DNA of 64,000 bases, taken from positions 84,183 through 148,182 of the forward strand of contig WNNJ02001536.1 in the NCBI GenBank assembly GCA_012934845.2. Reading direction: 5' to 3'. The stretch comes from Pomphorhynchus laevis. Lineage: Eukaryota; Acanthocephala; Palaeacanthocephala; Echinorhynchida; Pomphorhynchidae. Under the pieces are notes generated by a model. It was not told the origin of the DNA and did not search any database. It saw only the letters and a program-made list of their open reading frames with translations. Each line of letters starts with the position of its first letter. The first letter of the stretch is position 1. Positions 34,161 to 45,183 of this stretch are shown piece after piece. The position numbers and the translations under genes were made by a program.

Positions 34161-34166
34161 AATAAA
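34161..34166 (+). promoter_or_regulatory. Candidate NDUFB10 polyadenylation signal
   Basis: AATAAA 111 bases after the NDUFB10 stop codon, on the coding strand. Confidence 0.5.
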
Positions 34167-34980
34167 TAGAACGACATTTTATCTCTTAGGCTAAGATTAT
34201 CAAAGAAGTTTCTAACATTGATAGTATCGAGTCACTTTGTACTAGTGACTTGATCGCAGGTGCACATTAGCGATCAAAAATATAACTGTCGTATTAATAA
34301 ATGATGCGCATCATCAATTTAAATTAGTTGCTATTTTAAACATTATTTGCATGAACACATGTTTACAACATATCAGTTATGTTGACACCTGTATATATTC
34401 ATTCTAAATTCTTCTTGTTGCAATATTGAACATATTACCAAAAAGTAGAAGGTATTTTTATTTCATATTTTTAGTCGAAAGATACACGTAATTGAATAAA
34501 ATTGCAATCTTACAAATGTTCATCATTCTAATAAACTAATAGACTGAAAATACGCATTCCGTAAAATCAATTTTAAAATTTAAAGAATTGAATAAAATGT
34601 CGATATGATTTAAATGTCATTGATGTAGACAAAAATGATAAAGATAACAAACAAATTTAAATGGTGAACAAAACAGTTAAAATGAGAATGATTAACAATA
34701 AAATTAAACGCTCAAGTTAACAACCAAAAAATAAACTGTTGCAATTGAGACTAATATAAAAATTAGTTGATTATTGCATATAATTAATAAGCAATAATTA
34801 ATTATCAATAACAAATAATTAAAAGTAATTTAACCTGCAATTAAATTTATAACAAAGTAATTGAATTTGTTATTTGCTATCGAATATAATTCATTATTGA
34901 TAAATTAAATCAAATGGTCATTTCTAATGATAGAATTGTTGAATTATCAAAATGCATTATACGATTCCACCAGAAACAAA
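34167..34980. other. AT-rich intergenic sequence
   Basis: Contains many taattaa-type runs. No gene or repeat family was recognised. Confidence 0.45.
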
Positions 34981-35030
34981 GTGTTGGACAATATCACGAA
35001 GGCAATGCTAGCGCGTAATTTGTATTTTAT
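34981..35030. repeat. Dispersed short repeat, left copy
   Basis: gtgttggacaatatcac ... gctagcgcgtaatttgtat. The right copy is at 35786-35835. The two copies flank the palindromic element at 35325-35545. Confidence 0.7.
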
Positions 35031-35324
35031 ATATTATTTTATATTAAATATTATATTATCTATTTATATTTTCTTAAATATAAACAGCTAATAAGTTTGA
35101 TAATTTTTTGCAATGTATCTGATAATCAGTTCCTTCAATATTAAATGATAACATATTTTTAAATATATTGTTTACTATTTAATGAGACAAACCATTTCAT
35201 ATCTGCATTTGCAAAAATTAAAACACTTTTTATGTTTATAATTATTTGTTAAAAATGTTTATGAATTTTTATAAATATTTTTAAAAATAAACTTATTTTA
35301 AATAAACATTTATACTATTAGACA

Positions 35325-35545
35325 TAAATCCATTCTGATATGTATTTAAATTTTAAATTTCTAGGAACTATCATGTATAGTTAAACGACAACAAAAAAGT
35401 TATTTTGATATTTCGCTAGTAACTACTAGAATCTTCAGAAAATTGAATTATCTGAAGATTCTAGTAGTTACTAGCGAAATATCAAAATATTTTTTTGTTG
35501 TTTAACTATACATTATAGTTCCTGGAAATTTAAAAATTTAAACAA
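35325..35545. mobile_element. Palindromic element with facing hammerhead-like arms
   Basis: Near-perfect inverted repeat: arms 35346-35438 and 35452-35545 around a 13-base centre. Each arm holds CTGAAGA (35452-35458; reverse complement at 35432-35438), a self-complementary stem (ctagta/tactag), and GAAAT (GAAA at 35476-35479; reverse complement at 35411-35414). This is the order of a hammerhead core, with extra bases at the base of stem II. Outside the arms, ggaactatca and the following AT block match 53371-53454. No coding was seen. It is likely derived from inverted Penelope-type terminal repeats. Confidence 0.7.
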
Positions 35546-35785
35546 TTATACACAGTATAAATATTTTACATGTGTACAAACTATTTTTATATTTTATTAT
35601 AAAATTATAATTTTTACTCAAAGAAAATTATTTTAAAATTGATGTATCACAAACGCGCAATAACAGATATTACCGTATTTCATCTGAGGAAATACGTCAT
35701 TAGCATGTAGTTAACTTCGCTGCTATGCTGAATTGTGGAATAGGGACCGAAACCTGGTAGCATTGCAGTTCTTCATAACATAACA
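35546..35785. other. AT-rich sequence with a dispersed GC-richer block
   Basis: 35700-35775 (gctgaattgtggaataggga, then cctggtagcattgcag) recurs in altered form at 38060-38110 and, inverted, near 43725-43770, so it belongs to the dispersed AT-rich repeat family. Confidence 0.5.
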
Positions 35786-35850
35786 GTGTTGGACAATAGC
35801 ACAAAGTCTGTGCTAGCGCGTAATTTGTATTATATGATATATAATACATA
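35786..35850. repeat. Dispersed short repeat, right copy
   Basis: Contains a small hairpin (tagcac ... gtgcta) followed by gcgcgtaatttgtat. Counterpart of 34981-35030. Confidence 0.7.
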
Positions 35851-36189
35851 ATGGCCTACTCTTCTGTGATATCTAAAACATTGGATTTTTCCAAATATTT
35901 TCAAGATACATTTTTATTAACTTAAAATGCAATTTAATTTTTTTCGAGTCTTAACAGTTGGGTTCACGCATTGCATTCGATGACAAGTGTAGCACAAGTC
36001 ACAATGTATTGTCCTGGGTGAGTGGAGATGACTGTATCAGGCTATCAGAACTATAGAAATTTATGACCTTGGTAGATTCCCAGAATGAATTAATCATTGC
36101 TAAAGTTTTGCCTTCTACAATCGCTTCGAAATCCATTGTACACGGAATTTCACTTCAGACATTGCAAGTGATTTACGATCATACAAAAT
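35851..36189. other. Unassigned sequence before the RTE-like LINE
   Basis: No recognised content. It may contain the decayed 5' part of the LINE that follows. Confidence 0.4.
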
Positions 36190-37445
36190 TCACCTAGTGA
36201 TCGACTGGTCGATAGTCTTGTTCCCCACCCTGATACATAATACGCTATTTTATATTTTCAAGAATGTAACCAACAATAAGTGTGTTCCAATTATCGGGTA
36301 TCACTCTTCTTAGCTAGAAGACTGGTGAGCTGTTTGCTAGGATTCTTGAGTTAAGGATACGGCCTATAGTTGAGGACCAGTTGCAAGAGGAACAATGTAG
36401 CCTTCGTCCAGGCCGTAGAACTACGGATCAACTCTTCACCCTCTCAACTATTATCAAACGGCTTTGGGAGTTCGTTCAACCGGTCTACATGTGGTTTGTA
36501 AATTTGGAGAAGGTGTCCGATCGAATTCCGCGGGAGAGTTTGTGGGAAGTACTAAAGAAGAATAGAGTGCCACACTATCATCTGGTAGCTGTGGCTTCTC
36601 TGTATAAACAAGTTATGAGTTGTGTTATTTTTCTGAGTAGAAAATCTGGATCATTTCCAGTAGGTATTGGGTTTCGTCAGTCTTGTCATTTGTCTCAACT
36701 TCTGTTCCTTGTTTGCTTGGACAGAATTACGAGACGGGCTGCTCTGACGGATGTCGGTCCCCAGTTCGGTTCCATCAGGATACCATATCTGCTCTTTTCA
36801 GATGATGTTATCTTGTTGGCGTCTTGACCTGAGGACTTACAATACCTTCTAGATCGATTTACGATGGAATGCTAAGCGGCAGGGTGTTGGTAGTACCTTC
36901 AAGATAGTCTCTGTCAGGTATCAATGCCAATCCAGATTTAGGAACCGGTTCTTCCTTATGTGTTAAATTTCAAGTATATTGTGGTATTGTTCTAGAGGGA
37001 CGGCAGGGACATCAGGGAGATTGAGAAGCGGATATGTACAGCTAACGCAGCAATGCGTTCTTTGTACAGGTATGTCGTGTTGAAGCAGGAGTTGAGACAT
37101 CGGGCAAAGCTTTCGGTTTACTACGCAATTTTAGTTCTTGTCTTAACTTATGATCATGAGCTTTCGTTTATAACCGAAAGGATAATATCTCGGATACAGG
37201 CGACCGCAATGAAGTTCCTAAGCGGTGTGGCCGGTCATAGCCTTATAGATAAGATTATCAATTCGGTCATCCGGGATGAACTCGGCGTAAAGTCGCTGTT
37301 TCTCCACATCGAAGAAAGTTAGGTGAGGTTGCTAGGAGACGTTCTGAGGATGTTTAGAGATCGCTTTCATCGGATGGTTTTCCAGGACGGACTCTCCGGA
37401 AAGAGACCTAGAGGTAGACCTCGATATCGTCGGAGTATTTCTGCT
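36190..37445 (+). mobile_element. RTE-like LINE, reverse transcriptase to C-terminus
   Basis: 36381-36827 encodes RT blocks in order: EEQCSLRPGRRTTDQLFTL (usual EEQAGFRPGR), VNLEKVSDRIPRESLW (the FxDxxKAFDxV block, here degraded), GFRQSCHLSQLLF (usual GVRQGCxLSP) and LLFSDDVILLAS (catalytic FADD box, here FSDD). 37030-37440 continues with RICTANAAMRSLYRYV-like and ISRIQATAMKFLSGVAG blocks and an RPRGRPRYR-like end, shared with 22200-22790. A frame change separates the two parts, and the endonuclease is missing. Confidence 0.8.
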
Positions 37446-38104
37446 CCTAGTATACATGAAACGTGAAATTTTTTATATTTACTACGAAAATGTGTAAACA
37501 TCAATTAAATATTCTGATTGATTTGAAATTGTGTCAGTAATTTCTACTGTAGCTAAAATCATTTAGTTAGAAATTAATTACGTTCATTAGCTACAAAGGA
37601 AATGCAAATATGTTGCAATAAGTAAGAATCATTATGTAACAGAAGGAATTCTTTATCACAGCAAAATTGTTCCAATAATATCATATGCATTAGAGATTTA
37701 AATTTTTAAAAAATTATATGGCTAAAATATTTTTATATAAAACCCTATATCATGTATAACCATTTATATAACATTTATGTGATATATAATCAGAGAGTTA
37801 TGGTAAAATCTGCGTTATACAAAAATCGGTATGTCTAGGTCATCGTAAACGCTCACCATCCTTTCTGGCTATAAACTTAATAACATTTTTATAGAAACAA
37901 AACAATCATCATTTCCTATTGGGTTTTATCTGTTTAGCCTCAATATTATTATAAAACTACGATAAGTTAAATCATTGTTTTAAGGGATAAGTTCCGTCGT
38001 GAACTGTATTTGGTCATGCTGATAAGATGTATTAACTACGACAATCTGGCCCTGCTGCTTTGCTGAATCGAGGAATAGGGACGAAAACCTGATAACATAG
38101 CAGT
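37446..38104. other. AT-rich sequence plus start of a dispersed repeat
   Basis: From about 38030 it enters the repeat block shared with 35700-35775. Otherwise nothing was recognised. Confidence 0.45.
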
Positions 38105-38345
38105 TTCTCCTGATTACCTTTATTCCTTATAATACATCGTATATTCCTCGAATACATTGTTTATTATTTATTATTTAATTTATAAAAATTGATTTTTATT
38201 TTATATTTGAATAATTTTATAGTTATATAAATATTAATCGTATAAAATTTTATATAATTATTATTTATAATTATTTATCCTTATTTTTGATTTATATATA
38301 GTATAAAATACGTAGACTCAATTATCTAATCGGATCAGTTATAAT
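38105..38345 (+). repeat. Dispersed AT-rich repeat, one of at least five copies
   Basis: Shares cctgattacct, ttattta...aattgatttttatttta and the terminal acgtagactca with 19785-20040, 23315-23525, 57385-57610 and, inverted, 43510-43770. Non-coding. The superfamily is unknown. Confidence 0.7.
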
Positions 38346-38639
38346 TTAATTTCAACAAATTTTTATGGACATTATTGCGGTAGATGCCAAATGAAATTGA
38401 AACGATCAATCCCAATGTCTACCGTTTTATGGTTAATACGACTCTTTAGTAAGAGATACTTTCCACTGCTGGTTACAGAGAGATAGTTATAAACGGCCAT
38501 ATAACGAAATTATTATTGAAATGTACATTGGACTGCGATATGCAAGTCATCTACTTTTCAATGCCATATAATATTGCGTCTAAGAACATTATTCAGTATT
38601 CAATACATTAGAAAGATACAACTACAGTTAAAAAATAGA

Positions 38640-40030
38640 TTTATTTTTACGTGGCAAATGTGTGATGGCGCACGCCTACATGACCACGAAGAAAAACAAA
38701 CAAACAAAAGTCTAAATCATATGTCGAAAATGAGTACGGAGGCGTATTTGAATGTGATAAAGGAGGGAGCGCGGCGGACGTCGAGAGGAAGCTGACTCCG
38801 GGCGAGAGTGGCAATGAGGAAGGATTGGAGATCGTAGTTGTTAGAGTAATTGAGAACGCGATGTAAGAGGGAATGACGAGAACGCAGCGATAGAGAGGTG
38901 GGACGAGTGTCGTCAAATAAAGGGAGGTTGATGAACGATGGGGAGCCGACAGCGATGAGACGAAAAATTACGATAAGGGGAGTTGTATGCGGATGTGGAT
39001 GGTAGGCCAGGAGAGTTGTGCGAGATATGTGGATGTGTAGTCGAAGCGATGGAGACATATGAGCACTCGAACGGCGGAGTTGATGATGCGTTGTAGGGGT
39101 AGGATGATGGATTTTGGAGAAATGGCGAAAAGGCTAAGACAGTAATCTATTTTAGGGAAGATGAGCAATGAAAGAAAGGACATACAAGAACGGAAGTCGA
39201 TAAGGGGGCGGATACGGTGGATGTCACAGAGAATTAAGTTAGAGGAGCGGACTATGTCGCGGACGAAGAGTTTAAGAGAAAGGTGATCATCGAAATGGAA
39301 TCCTAAGAAAGTGATATTGTTGACTATGGGGATGATTGATGAGGCAAAAGATACAGGGGATGATATATGTTAGGTTGACGGGAAAGGATCCACATTATTT
39401 TTGACTTGTTTGGGTTTAGAACGAGACGAATATGGGAGATACGTTTGTAGATAGAGACGTTTGTAGATCGCCAAGTAGAATAGAGAAAATCAGGGGACCT
39501 AGGACTGAACCTTGTGGGCCCTGCAGAAAATAGGAATGGGAGGAAAGGATGATGGATTTGAGCAGACGCGAAAAGAACGGTTAGGTAGATATGAGGCAAA
39601 CCATGCTACGAAGGAGGAAGAAAAGCCGTAATCATAACGTAGGCGATACAGGAGGATGGAGTGGTCGACGATGTCGAAGGCGGAGGAGAGGTTGAGGGAG
39701 ATGAGAACACCATATAGAGCCTTTATCACGAGAAATGAGTAGTTCGTTGTAAATTTTCATGCATGCGATTTCTGTCGAGTGATTAGAGCGGAAAGCGGAT
39801 TGGAAAGAAGGGTACAGATTGGATGAGGAGAGATAAGTGTTGATCTGTATTAAGATAAGGCGGTCTAAGAGCTTAGATAGAGTAGGGAGGAGTGAAGTGG
39901 GGCGATAGTTAGAAGGAAGTACGGGGTCGAGCGATTTTTTCTTAAGGAGACGAACGATGGCGGATTTCCAGTGTGAAGGGAAGATACGACTGCGGATGGA
40001 CGAGTTAAACAAGGTGATGAGGAAATGGGA
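38640..40030 (-). mobile_element. GC-rich L2-like LINE, RT to C-terminus
   Basis: Minus strand from 40012: [70 protein letters not shown] with [14 protein letters not shown], then PKIDYCLSLFAISPKSIIL with PLQRIINSAVRVL and a Y...LAQLSWPTIHIRI-like block. These are L2/Rex1-type hallmarks (LDYCNSLLAGLP, LQxxQNAAARLL, LHWLPxxxRI). Frame changes break it into about four frames. Its base composition and codon use are far more GC-rich than the surrounding ~70 percent AT. The 5' half and endonuclease are absent. Confidence 0.82.
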
Positions 40031-40498
40031 TATCGATGAGCATATGATTTGTATTACTCTGTTAAATACGATTTGGTAGATTTCCTTATTTATACCTGTT
40101 ATAAATGGGTGATTTGAGAGAATTTGAAATAGTTGTGGTTTGCTGCATTCAACTAGCCATCGTCATGGTATCATTTTTCGTTATAGCTGCCTGCTGAGTT
40201 TTTTAAGTCGACAAGCAAGAAAGTGAATGTTTTATAAGCATCAAAATTAAATCAGTTTACAGTGACAATTAAACCATAAATAAATCTACAATTCGCCGTT
40301 TTGAAATTTGCAGTTTTAAAGTTCCCTATCGATATTTCACAAGCCCGTTAATTTATTTCTCTAAAAAAGTTAATCATTTTATTTTAATTTCAACAGTAAC
40401 ACCGGGATTAATTAGATTAAACATCAACATCAACTCGTCATTTTTTAATTTGCCAAGATAGAGCATTTATATAATTAAATTTTATACATATAGCTCAT
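40031..40498. other. AT-rich spacer
   Basis: Nothing recognised. Confidence 0.45.
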
Positions 40499-40903
40499 TC
40501 AGCATACCATTTTATTATTAATTACTAAGTCATTGCGGTGAACTCTAATGATATGGTCTCTGTCGTGATTTGATGTATACTCGTCATTATTAAGATATAT
40601 TCTCTCTTGTTGGCCACTGCAATACACATAAGATTGCGATATTGAAGTCGTATATCTGCAGTAATTTACGAATTTTTCTAATAAATACAGAATATAGTGA
40701 GCACCTGTCACATGTGCGCTAGTCCCTAAACCAATTAAAACAAACAATGCTAACAACTGACTACCGAATGATTCCCATGATATTGCTGCATAGTGAACCC
40801 TAGACGGTCTTGTGACGGCCTTAATCACATTGCAATTCACATAAGATTGCTTACTGCGAGTTGCACGCCTCTTTGTATGTATTGCACGAGTGTGCCGAAA
40901 CAC
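40499..40903 (-). CDS. Hypothetical protein with one membrane span
   Basis: A 134-residue open frame with a good codon-like composition in a very AT-rich area, and no repeat homology in this window. A basic N-terminus (MFRHTRAIHTKRRATRSKQS) precedes a hydrophobic segment at about residues 48-75 (SQLLALFVLIGLG, then HYILYLLEKF), followed by a polar C-terminus with HDRDHIIRVHRND. The family is not recognised. It could be a small single-span membrane protein specific to flukes, an exon of a larger gene, or a chance frame. No polyadenylation signal or splice site decides this. Confidence 0.35.
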   Translation of the reverse strand: MFRHTRAIHTKRRATRSKQSYVNCNVIKAVTRPSRVHYAAISWESFGSQLLALFVLIGLGTSAHVTGAHYILYLLEKFVNYCRYTTSISQSYVYCSGQQERIYLNNDEYTSNHDRDHIIRVHRNDLVINNKMVC

Positions 40904-42184
40904 ATTTAACCGTGTGCTATCGACTTACAAGTAAAATTAATGTGGAGTGCATCTGTTAAATGGAATTTCCATATAATGTTTTAATCTCTGTGACAAATCA
41001 TCTGATATTATATGATTAGAGTCCTAAAGTTGAGGACGAACTGCCTTTTGAAAAAAATTAAACAATATTGTCATTAAAAATGAAGAATACAAAATACAAG
41101 TTATAAAATATTATCAGCTTGTAAATATTAGTTTGATAAACAGCTCGAACTGTTTATCAAAAAAATGACCTGGCGTAAGCATACGTAATTCGGCGAGGTA
41201 ATTTTTAGGTACGTACATACTCATCTCTTTCTATAATGAACTTAGCATAATGTTGTCTTGACAAAAAGTAAATATTTACAGGTTATTACCACTTTACCGA
41301 ATTTTGTCGTAGAGGGAGTTTGCGAATTAGATCAATCCAGGTCTCGCGATTCTCAGTTTCAGATCGAAGCTCACGGAAAATACATTTTGAACTAATCTCT
41401 GAGCATAATTACAAGTTTATATATTATCAAAGATGTCGTACATCATGTTCTCTAGCTGTACCCGTATTGCCGTTCGCTTCTCTTGTAAGAAATTTGATTT
41501 TTATAAAGACAACTTCAAATGTTTCAATTTCTACTTGTGGAAATTGCGGCAGTAAACATTTAGCATTATTTAAGAAATGTCATCGTATTAAAAATTATTG
41601 TAGAATCTAAAAAACATCGAACCCTGAATGCTTTTTTGATTACTCATAAAATGCTAACGATACTATTCACGCTCTGAAATTTATACTGTCGGTATTCAAC
41701 AAATACAGGGTGCTCATTAAACAGGAAAGATGATATCTTATATACCAGTGCCATAATCATCATATAGACCACATACCATAAAAATAATCATAAGACGGAA
41801 AGTATATAGTTGTCTAATTTACAAACTAATTAGTTCTACTGAAATCTTAATCAAAATCCGATTGGTTTAATTTATTTGATGTGAAGTAATCCGTCTCTTG
41901 TTTTCAGGGAACGTCAATCAGTGGAGTTCGAGAGTAGTTTTTAAATTTCGATTTTCGAACATCCGAGGACAAAGCTTCGGCAAGTCTCACCATATTGTAA
42001 ATGATGCTTAACTACTCTCTTTTGTTCAACTACTTGTAATATCATGTTACACCAGCATCACAGTAGTAGGCCTTTAATTCAAAGGGTCGGGAACATATTT
42101 CAATTTAAAGTAATTAGAATTTATGTTTTGATTAAGCTATTTTATTGAAATTTAATAAGATTTTTCTGTCGCCTTGACAGAATA
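40904..42184. other. Intergenic sequence, no firm feature
   Basis: A 96-codon + strand frame at 41320-41610 ends with a CGNCGSKH string resembling half a zinc knuckle, but no family could be supported. The remainder is AT-rich. Confidence 0.4.
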
Positions 42185-42385
42185 ATAATATAGTTGTTAT
42201 GAATATCAACAGTTGCGGTTGTCATCTTTAGATACGAAAAATATATTTCTGTACATATTATAAATGGAGACGTATCTAAAGATGTACCTTCTGGAAGTTT
42301 TTCATTATGCAAATAGATTTTTACTTTTGTACCAATTGTTGCTAAAGATGGTCACACTAGCTGTTGAATTATTGTAAAAACTTAA
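42166..42385. repeat. Small foldback element
   Basis: Inner stem: catctttagatacg (about 42222-42235) with cgtatctaaagatg (about 42270-42285). Outer partners: aacagttgcggttgtcatc and gatggtcacactagctgtt. It begins with tgtcgccttgacagaataat, similar to the ends at 45160-45180 and 53745-53765. The ctaaagatg strings resemble a decayed hammerhead CTGAAGATG. Confidence 0.55.
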
Positions 42386-42534
42386 ATTATAAATTGATTG
42401 TTTACTAATTTAAGAATATTTACAATTAGGAGATTAATATTAACAATTAGGAGGCAAATTAAAATTTGTTTCTTTAAATTGAAACAACAACACATGATCA
42501 CAGACAAGAAATTCCGAATTTACCTGTGCAGTCA

Positions 42535-43490
42535 TTGTTACTTTTGAAATTTTGATGACTATTTTTATACTGCACGCTACTTTAATACTATATATACGCC
42601 AAAAGCAGTACGCTACATTTCAATATTAGTGGACGTCATCAGCTACTGATCCAATACCTACGTTTCACGTTTAGGTCTTTTTAATGCATGCTGACGATCA
42701 TTCGATTCGTTTGCTTTTTTGACATTTAGTTTTAATGAAAAACTTTCATCTTATATTTTGCAAATTTAATTAAAATCATGTTTGATTTCAAATTAAATCA
42801 GCGTTGGTGGGGAAGGTGCTACCTTTAATTTAAAAACCCACAAATTTTTGTAATTCATTACTATTATCAAACTATTCATCTATAGTTTGTTTCCTAATTT
42901 TAATTTAATGTCGGTACAGTCATTGTTATTATTAAAATTTTGATAATTATTTTTATTCTGCACGCTACTTTAATCCTATCTATGCGTCAACAGCAGTATG
43001 CTAGGTATTGGATCGGTAGCAGATGAGGTCCACCAATACTGAAATGTAGCGTACTCTGTTGGCGTATAGATAAGATAAAAGTAACGTGCATAATTAAAAT
43101 AGTCATCAAAATTTCAATAGTAGCAATATGACTGCACAAGTATATCAACTTAAAATAAGGAAACGAACTATATAGATGACTAGTTTAAAAATAGCAATTA
43201 ATTGGAAAACTAGGTAGATTTTCAAATTGAAGGTAGCATCTTCCATTGCCAACGCAGATTTAATTTAAAATCAGAAATGATTGCAATTAAATTTGTAATA
43301 TGTAATACGAAAGTATTTCATTAAATCTAAATTCCAATAAAGCAGACGAGTTGAGTGATCGTCAGTCAACATTAATAGGACCGAACATGACACGTAGGTA
43401 TTGGATTAGTAGCTGATGAGGTCCACCAATATTGAAATGTAGCGTACTTATGTTGGTTTATAAATAAAGGATTAAAGTAGTGTGCAGAAT
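42535..43490. mobile_element. Foldback element, copy 2 (larger)
   Basis: A ~950-bp palindromic element. The left arm (42540-42900) reads outward as the reverse complement of the right arm (43140-43490), and the centre (42940-43130) is itself an inverted repeat of the element ends. Repeated blocks include gtaggtattggat, agctgatgaggtccacca, aatgtagcgtact, ggattaaagta and cttccattgcc. The same blocks make up copy 1 at 11890-12620. No coding. Confidence 0.75.
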
Positions 43491-43509
43491 AAATCAAATC
43501 AGCTAACTG

Positions 43510-43770
43510 AGTTTACGTATTTAATATAATTATAAAATAAACAAAACATAATAATGTTAAATCAAAATTTAATAATTAAATAATAAAATAAATAATTGTT
43601 TTTAGATTTTTTATAATTTAAATCAAGTTAAAATAAAAAATTGAAATTTAAAATAAAAGTCATTTTTATGAATTGACTAATAAATAACAGACGTTGTATC
43701 AGAATAATAATTAGAGGTAATCAGAAGGAAATGCTATGCTATCAGGTTTTGGCCCTGATAGTCATTAAAA
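43510..43770 (-). repeat. Dispersed AT-rich repeat, inverted copy
   Basis: Reverse-complement copy of the family at 38105-38345, ending in the GC-richer block atgctatcaggttttggccc. Confidence 0.7.
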
Positions 43771-44935
43771 AATTTCAATAATAAAAATGAAATATAAAAT
43801 AAAAAATCCTAATGAAGAAAGAAATATATTAATGTAATTTTTAATGAACACACTCGTAAACCGATTTTATCGGCAGAATTTCATTTATTTTTTCAAACTT
43901 TTTTCAATTAACGTCAATTCAATGAACGATGAAATAAAAGTATTTCCTACTGCTAATAATGCCATTGTTAATGTTATAGAATTTATATCACAAAGTTTTT
44001 AATTCGCTTGTTATCTATTTATACACGATAATGTCAAATTTCACATGTCTTTTGTACTTATTTTAGATGTGTATTATATGTACATTAAATGTGTATTAGA
44101 TGTATATTATATGTGTATATTATGTACAATTAATATGTGTAGCCACATGTAGATTTTGTTATCTACCTGTAAATAACTGCAAATATCACATTTGCTATAA
44201 ATACAAAACACATGATATAAAAAGCAGTTTAAGAAATGATTTTTATACACATGTTTCCCATTTTGTAACTTTTTGAAGATATTAACTGTAATCGTTTAAT
44301 TACAAGGCAAACCTTCCCAGTTTGATTTCTGTACTTTCTACACTTTTTTCGGATTCTTTAATTCTTGATAAAACTAGTATTGACGATAAGGTAAATACAA
44401 ATAAGCTAGAATTTGAACTAAGAATTTGGACATTTATGCATATTAAACAATATTAAATTTAATGCATTAAACAACGATTTTACTTTTACCATCTTAATAT
44501 TTAATGATATTGTCTTCTTAGGAAGCATTTAAATAATTTAATTGACACGTTTATTAATCTTGGGTATAATAAAGATAAAACTAAATAAACATTGTCAAAT
44601 ATACAAATTATCAAAATATTATTAAGAATATATTTAATCTCTGAAGGTGAGCATTTTCATGGACGGATAGTAGATGATATACTCTGTGTTAAAATATTGA
44701 ATTTTGCTAGATAACAACATTACATTAGAGGACATACATCATTGACTTGTATTTGACTAGCTGTTATGTTGGGTTGAGGAATAGAAGGTCTGATACTAAT
44801 AACAAAACAGTTTTACTGGTGATCTATAATCTTCATTCTAATACGTTGCATATTATCTATTAATCAGTTCAAAATACTTGGCTAATTATAATTTGTTAAA
44901 AATAAGTTTTAAATTTATATGGTATAACAACTATA
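43771..44935. other. AT-rich intergenic sequence
   Basis: A short run of atgtgtattatatgtaca-type microrepeats lies at 44060-44140. A faint further copy of the dispersed AT-rich repeat may lie at 44745-44925. No gene. Confidence 0.45.
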
Positions 44936-45183
44936 TTGATTCTTACAAGAAGTCGAGGAAACAGGAATATTTATTTGATTAGAAAAATCCAATATTTCGA
45001 CGGCACTACGGCACGTCATCTTCAGGGTTGTAAGTAGTTTATTACCAAGAAAGTTTTTTTTTAACTTTCTTGATAATAAACTACTTACAACCCTGAAGAT
45101 GACGTGCCGTAGTGCCGTCGAAATATTGGATTTTTCTAATCAAATAAATATTCCTATTTCGTCGCCTTTTTGTAATAATTCGG
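44936..45183. mobile_element. Palindromic element with facing hammerhead cores
   Basis: Two nearly identical arms of about 118 bp meet at 45056-45066 (aagaaagttt ... aactttctt). The right arm reads CTGAAGA (45093-45099), T, GACG-loop-CGTC, GAAAT (GAAA at 45120-45123); the left arm carries the exact reverse complement (45019-45025 and 44995-44998). Outer ends: ttacaagaagtcgagg on the left, cgtcgcctttttgtaat on the right. This is the layout expected from two Penelope-like terminal repeats in inverted orientation without a coding body. Confidence 0.75.
45085..45135 (+). ncRNA. Hammerhead-like core, right arm
   Basis: CTGAAGA, one extra T, a four-pair stem II (GACG/CGTC, 11-base loop containing a second possible pairing), GAAA. 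The triplet corresponding to GTC reads differently here (ttgga follows), so cleavage competence is doubtful. Mirrored on the left arm at about 44985-45030. Confidence 0.5.

Noticed and set aside
38640-40030. GC-rich block as bacterial or host contamination
   Set aside because: It encodes an L2-type eukaryotic RT and is embedded in AT-rich sequence on both sides without an abrupt assembly signature visible here; horizontal origin is left open instead.
41320-41610. Zinc-knuckle-like CGNCGSKH at the end of a 96-codon frame, as a gag fossil
   Set aside because: Only half the motif is present and the rest of the frame has no retroelement features.
43395-43450. CTGATGAG ... GAAA string in the foldback and SINE module as a hammerhead ribozyme
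   Set aside because: The intervening stem is at best three weak pairs, and no stem III with a cleavage triplet could be drawn; reported as a shared module only.
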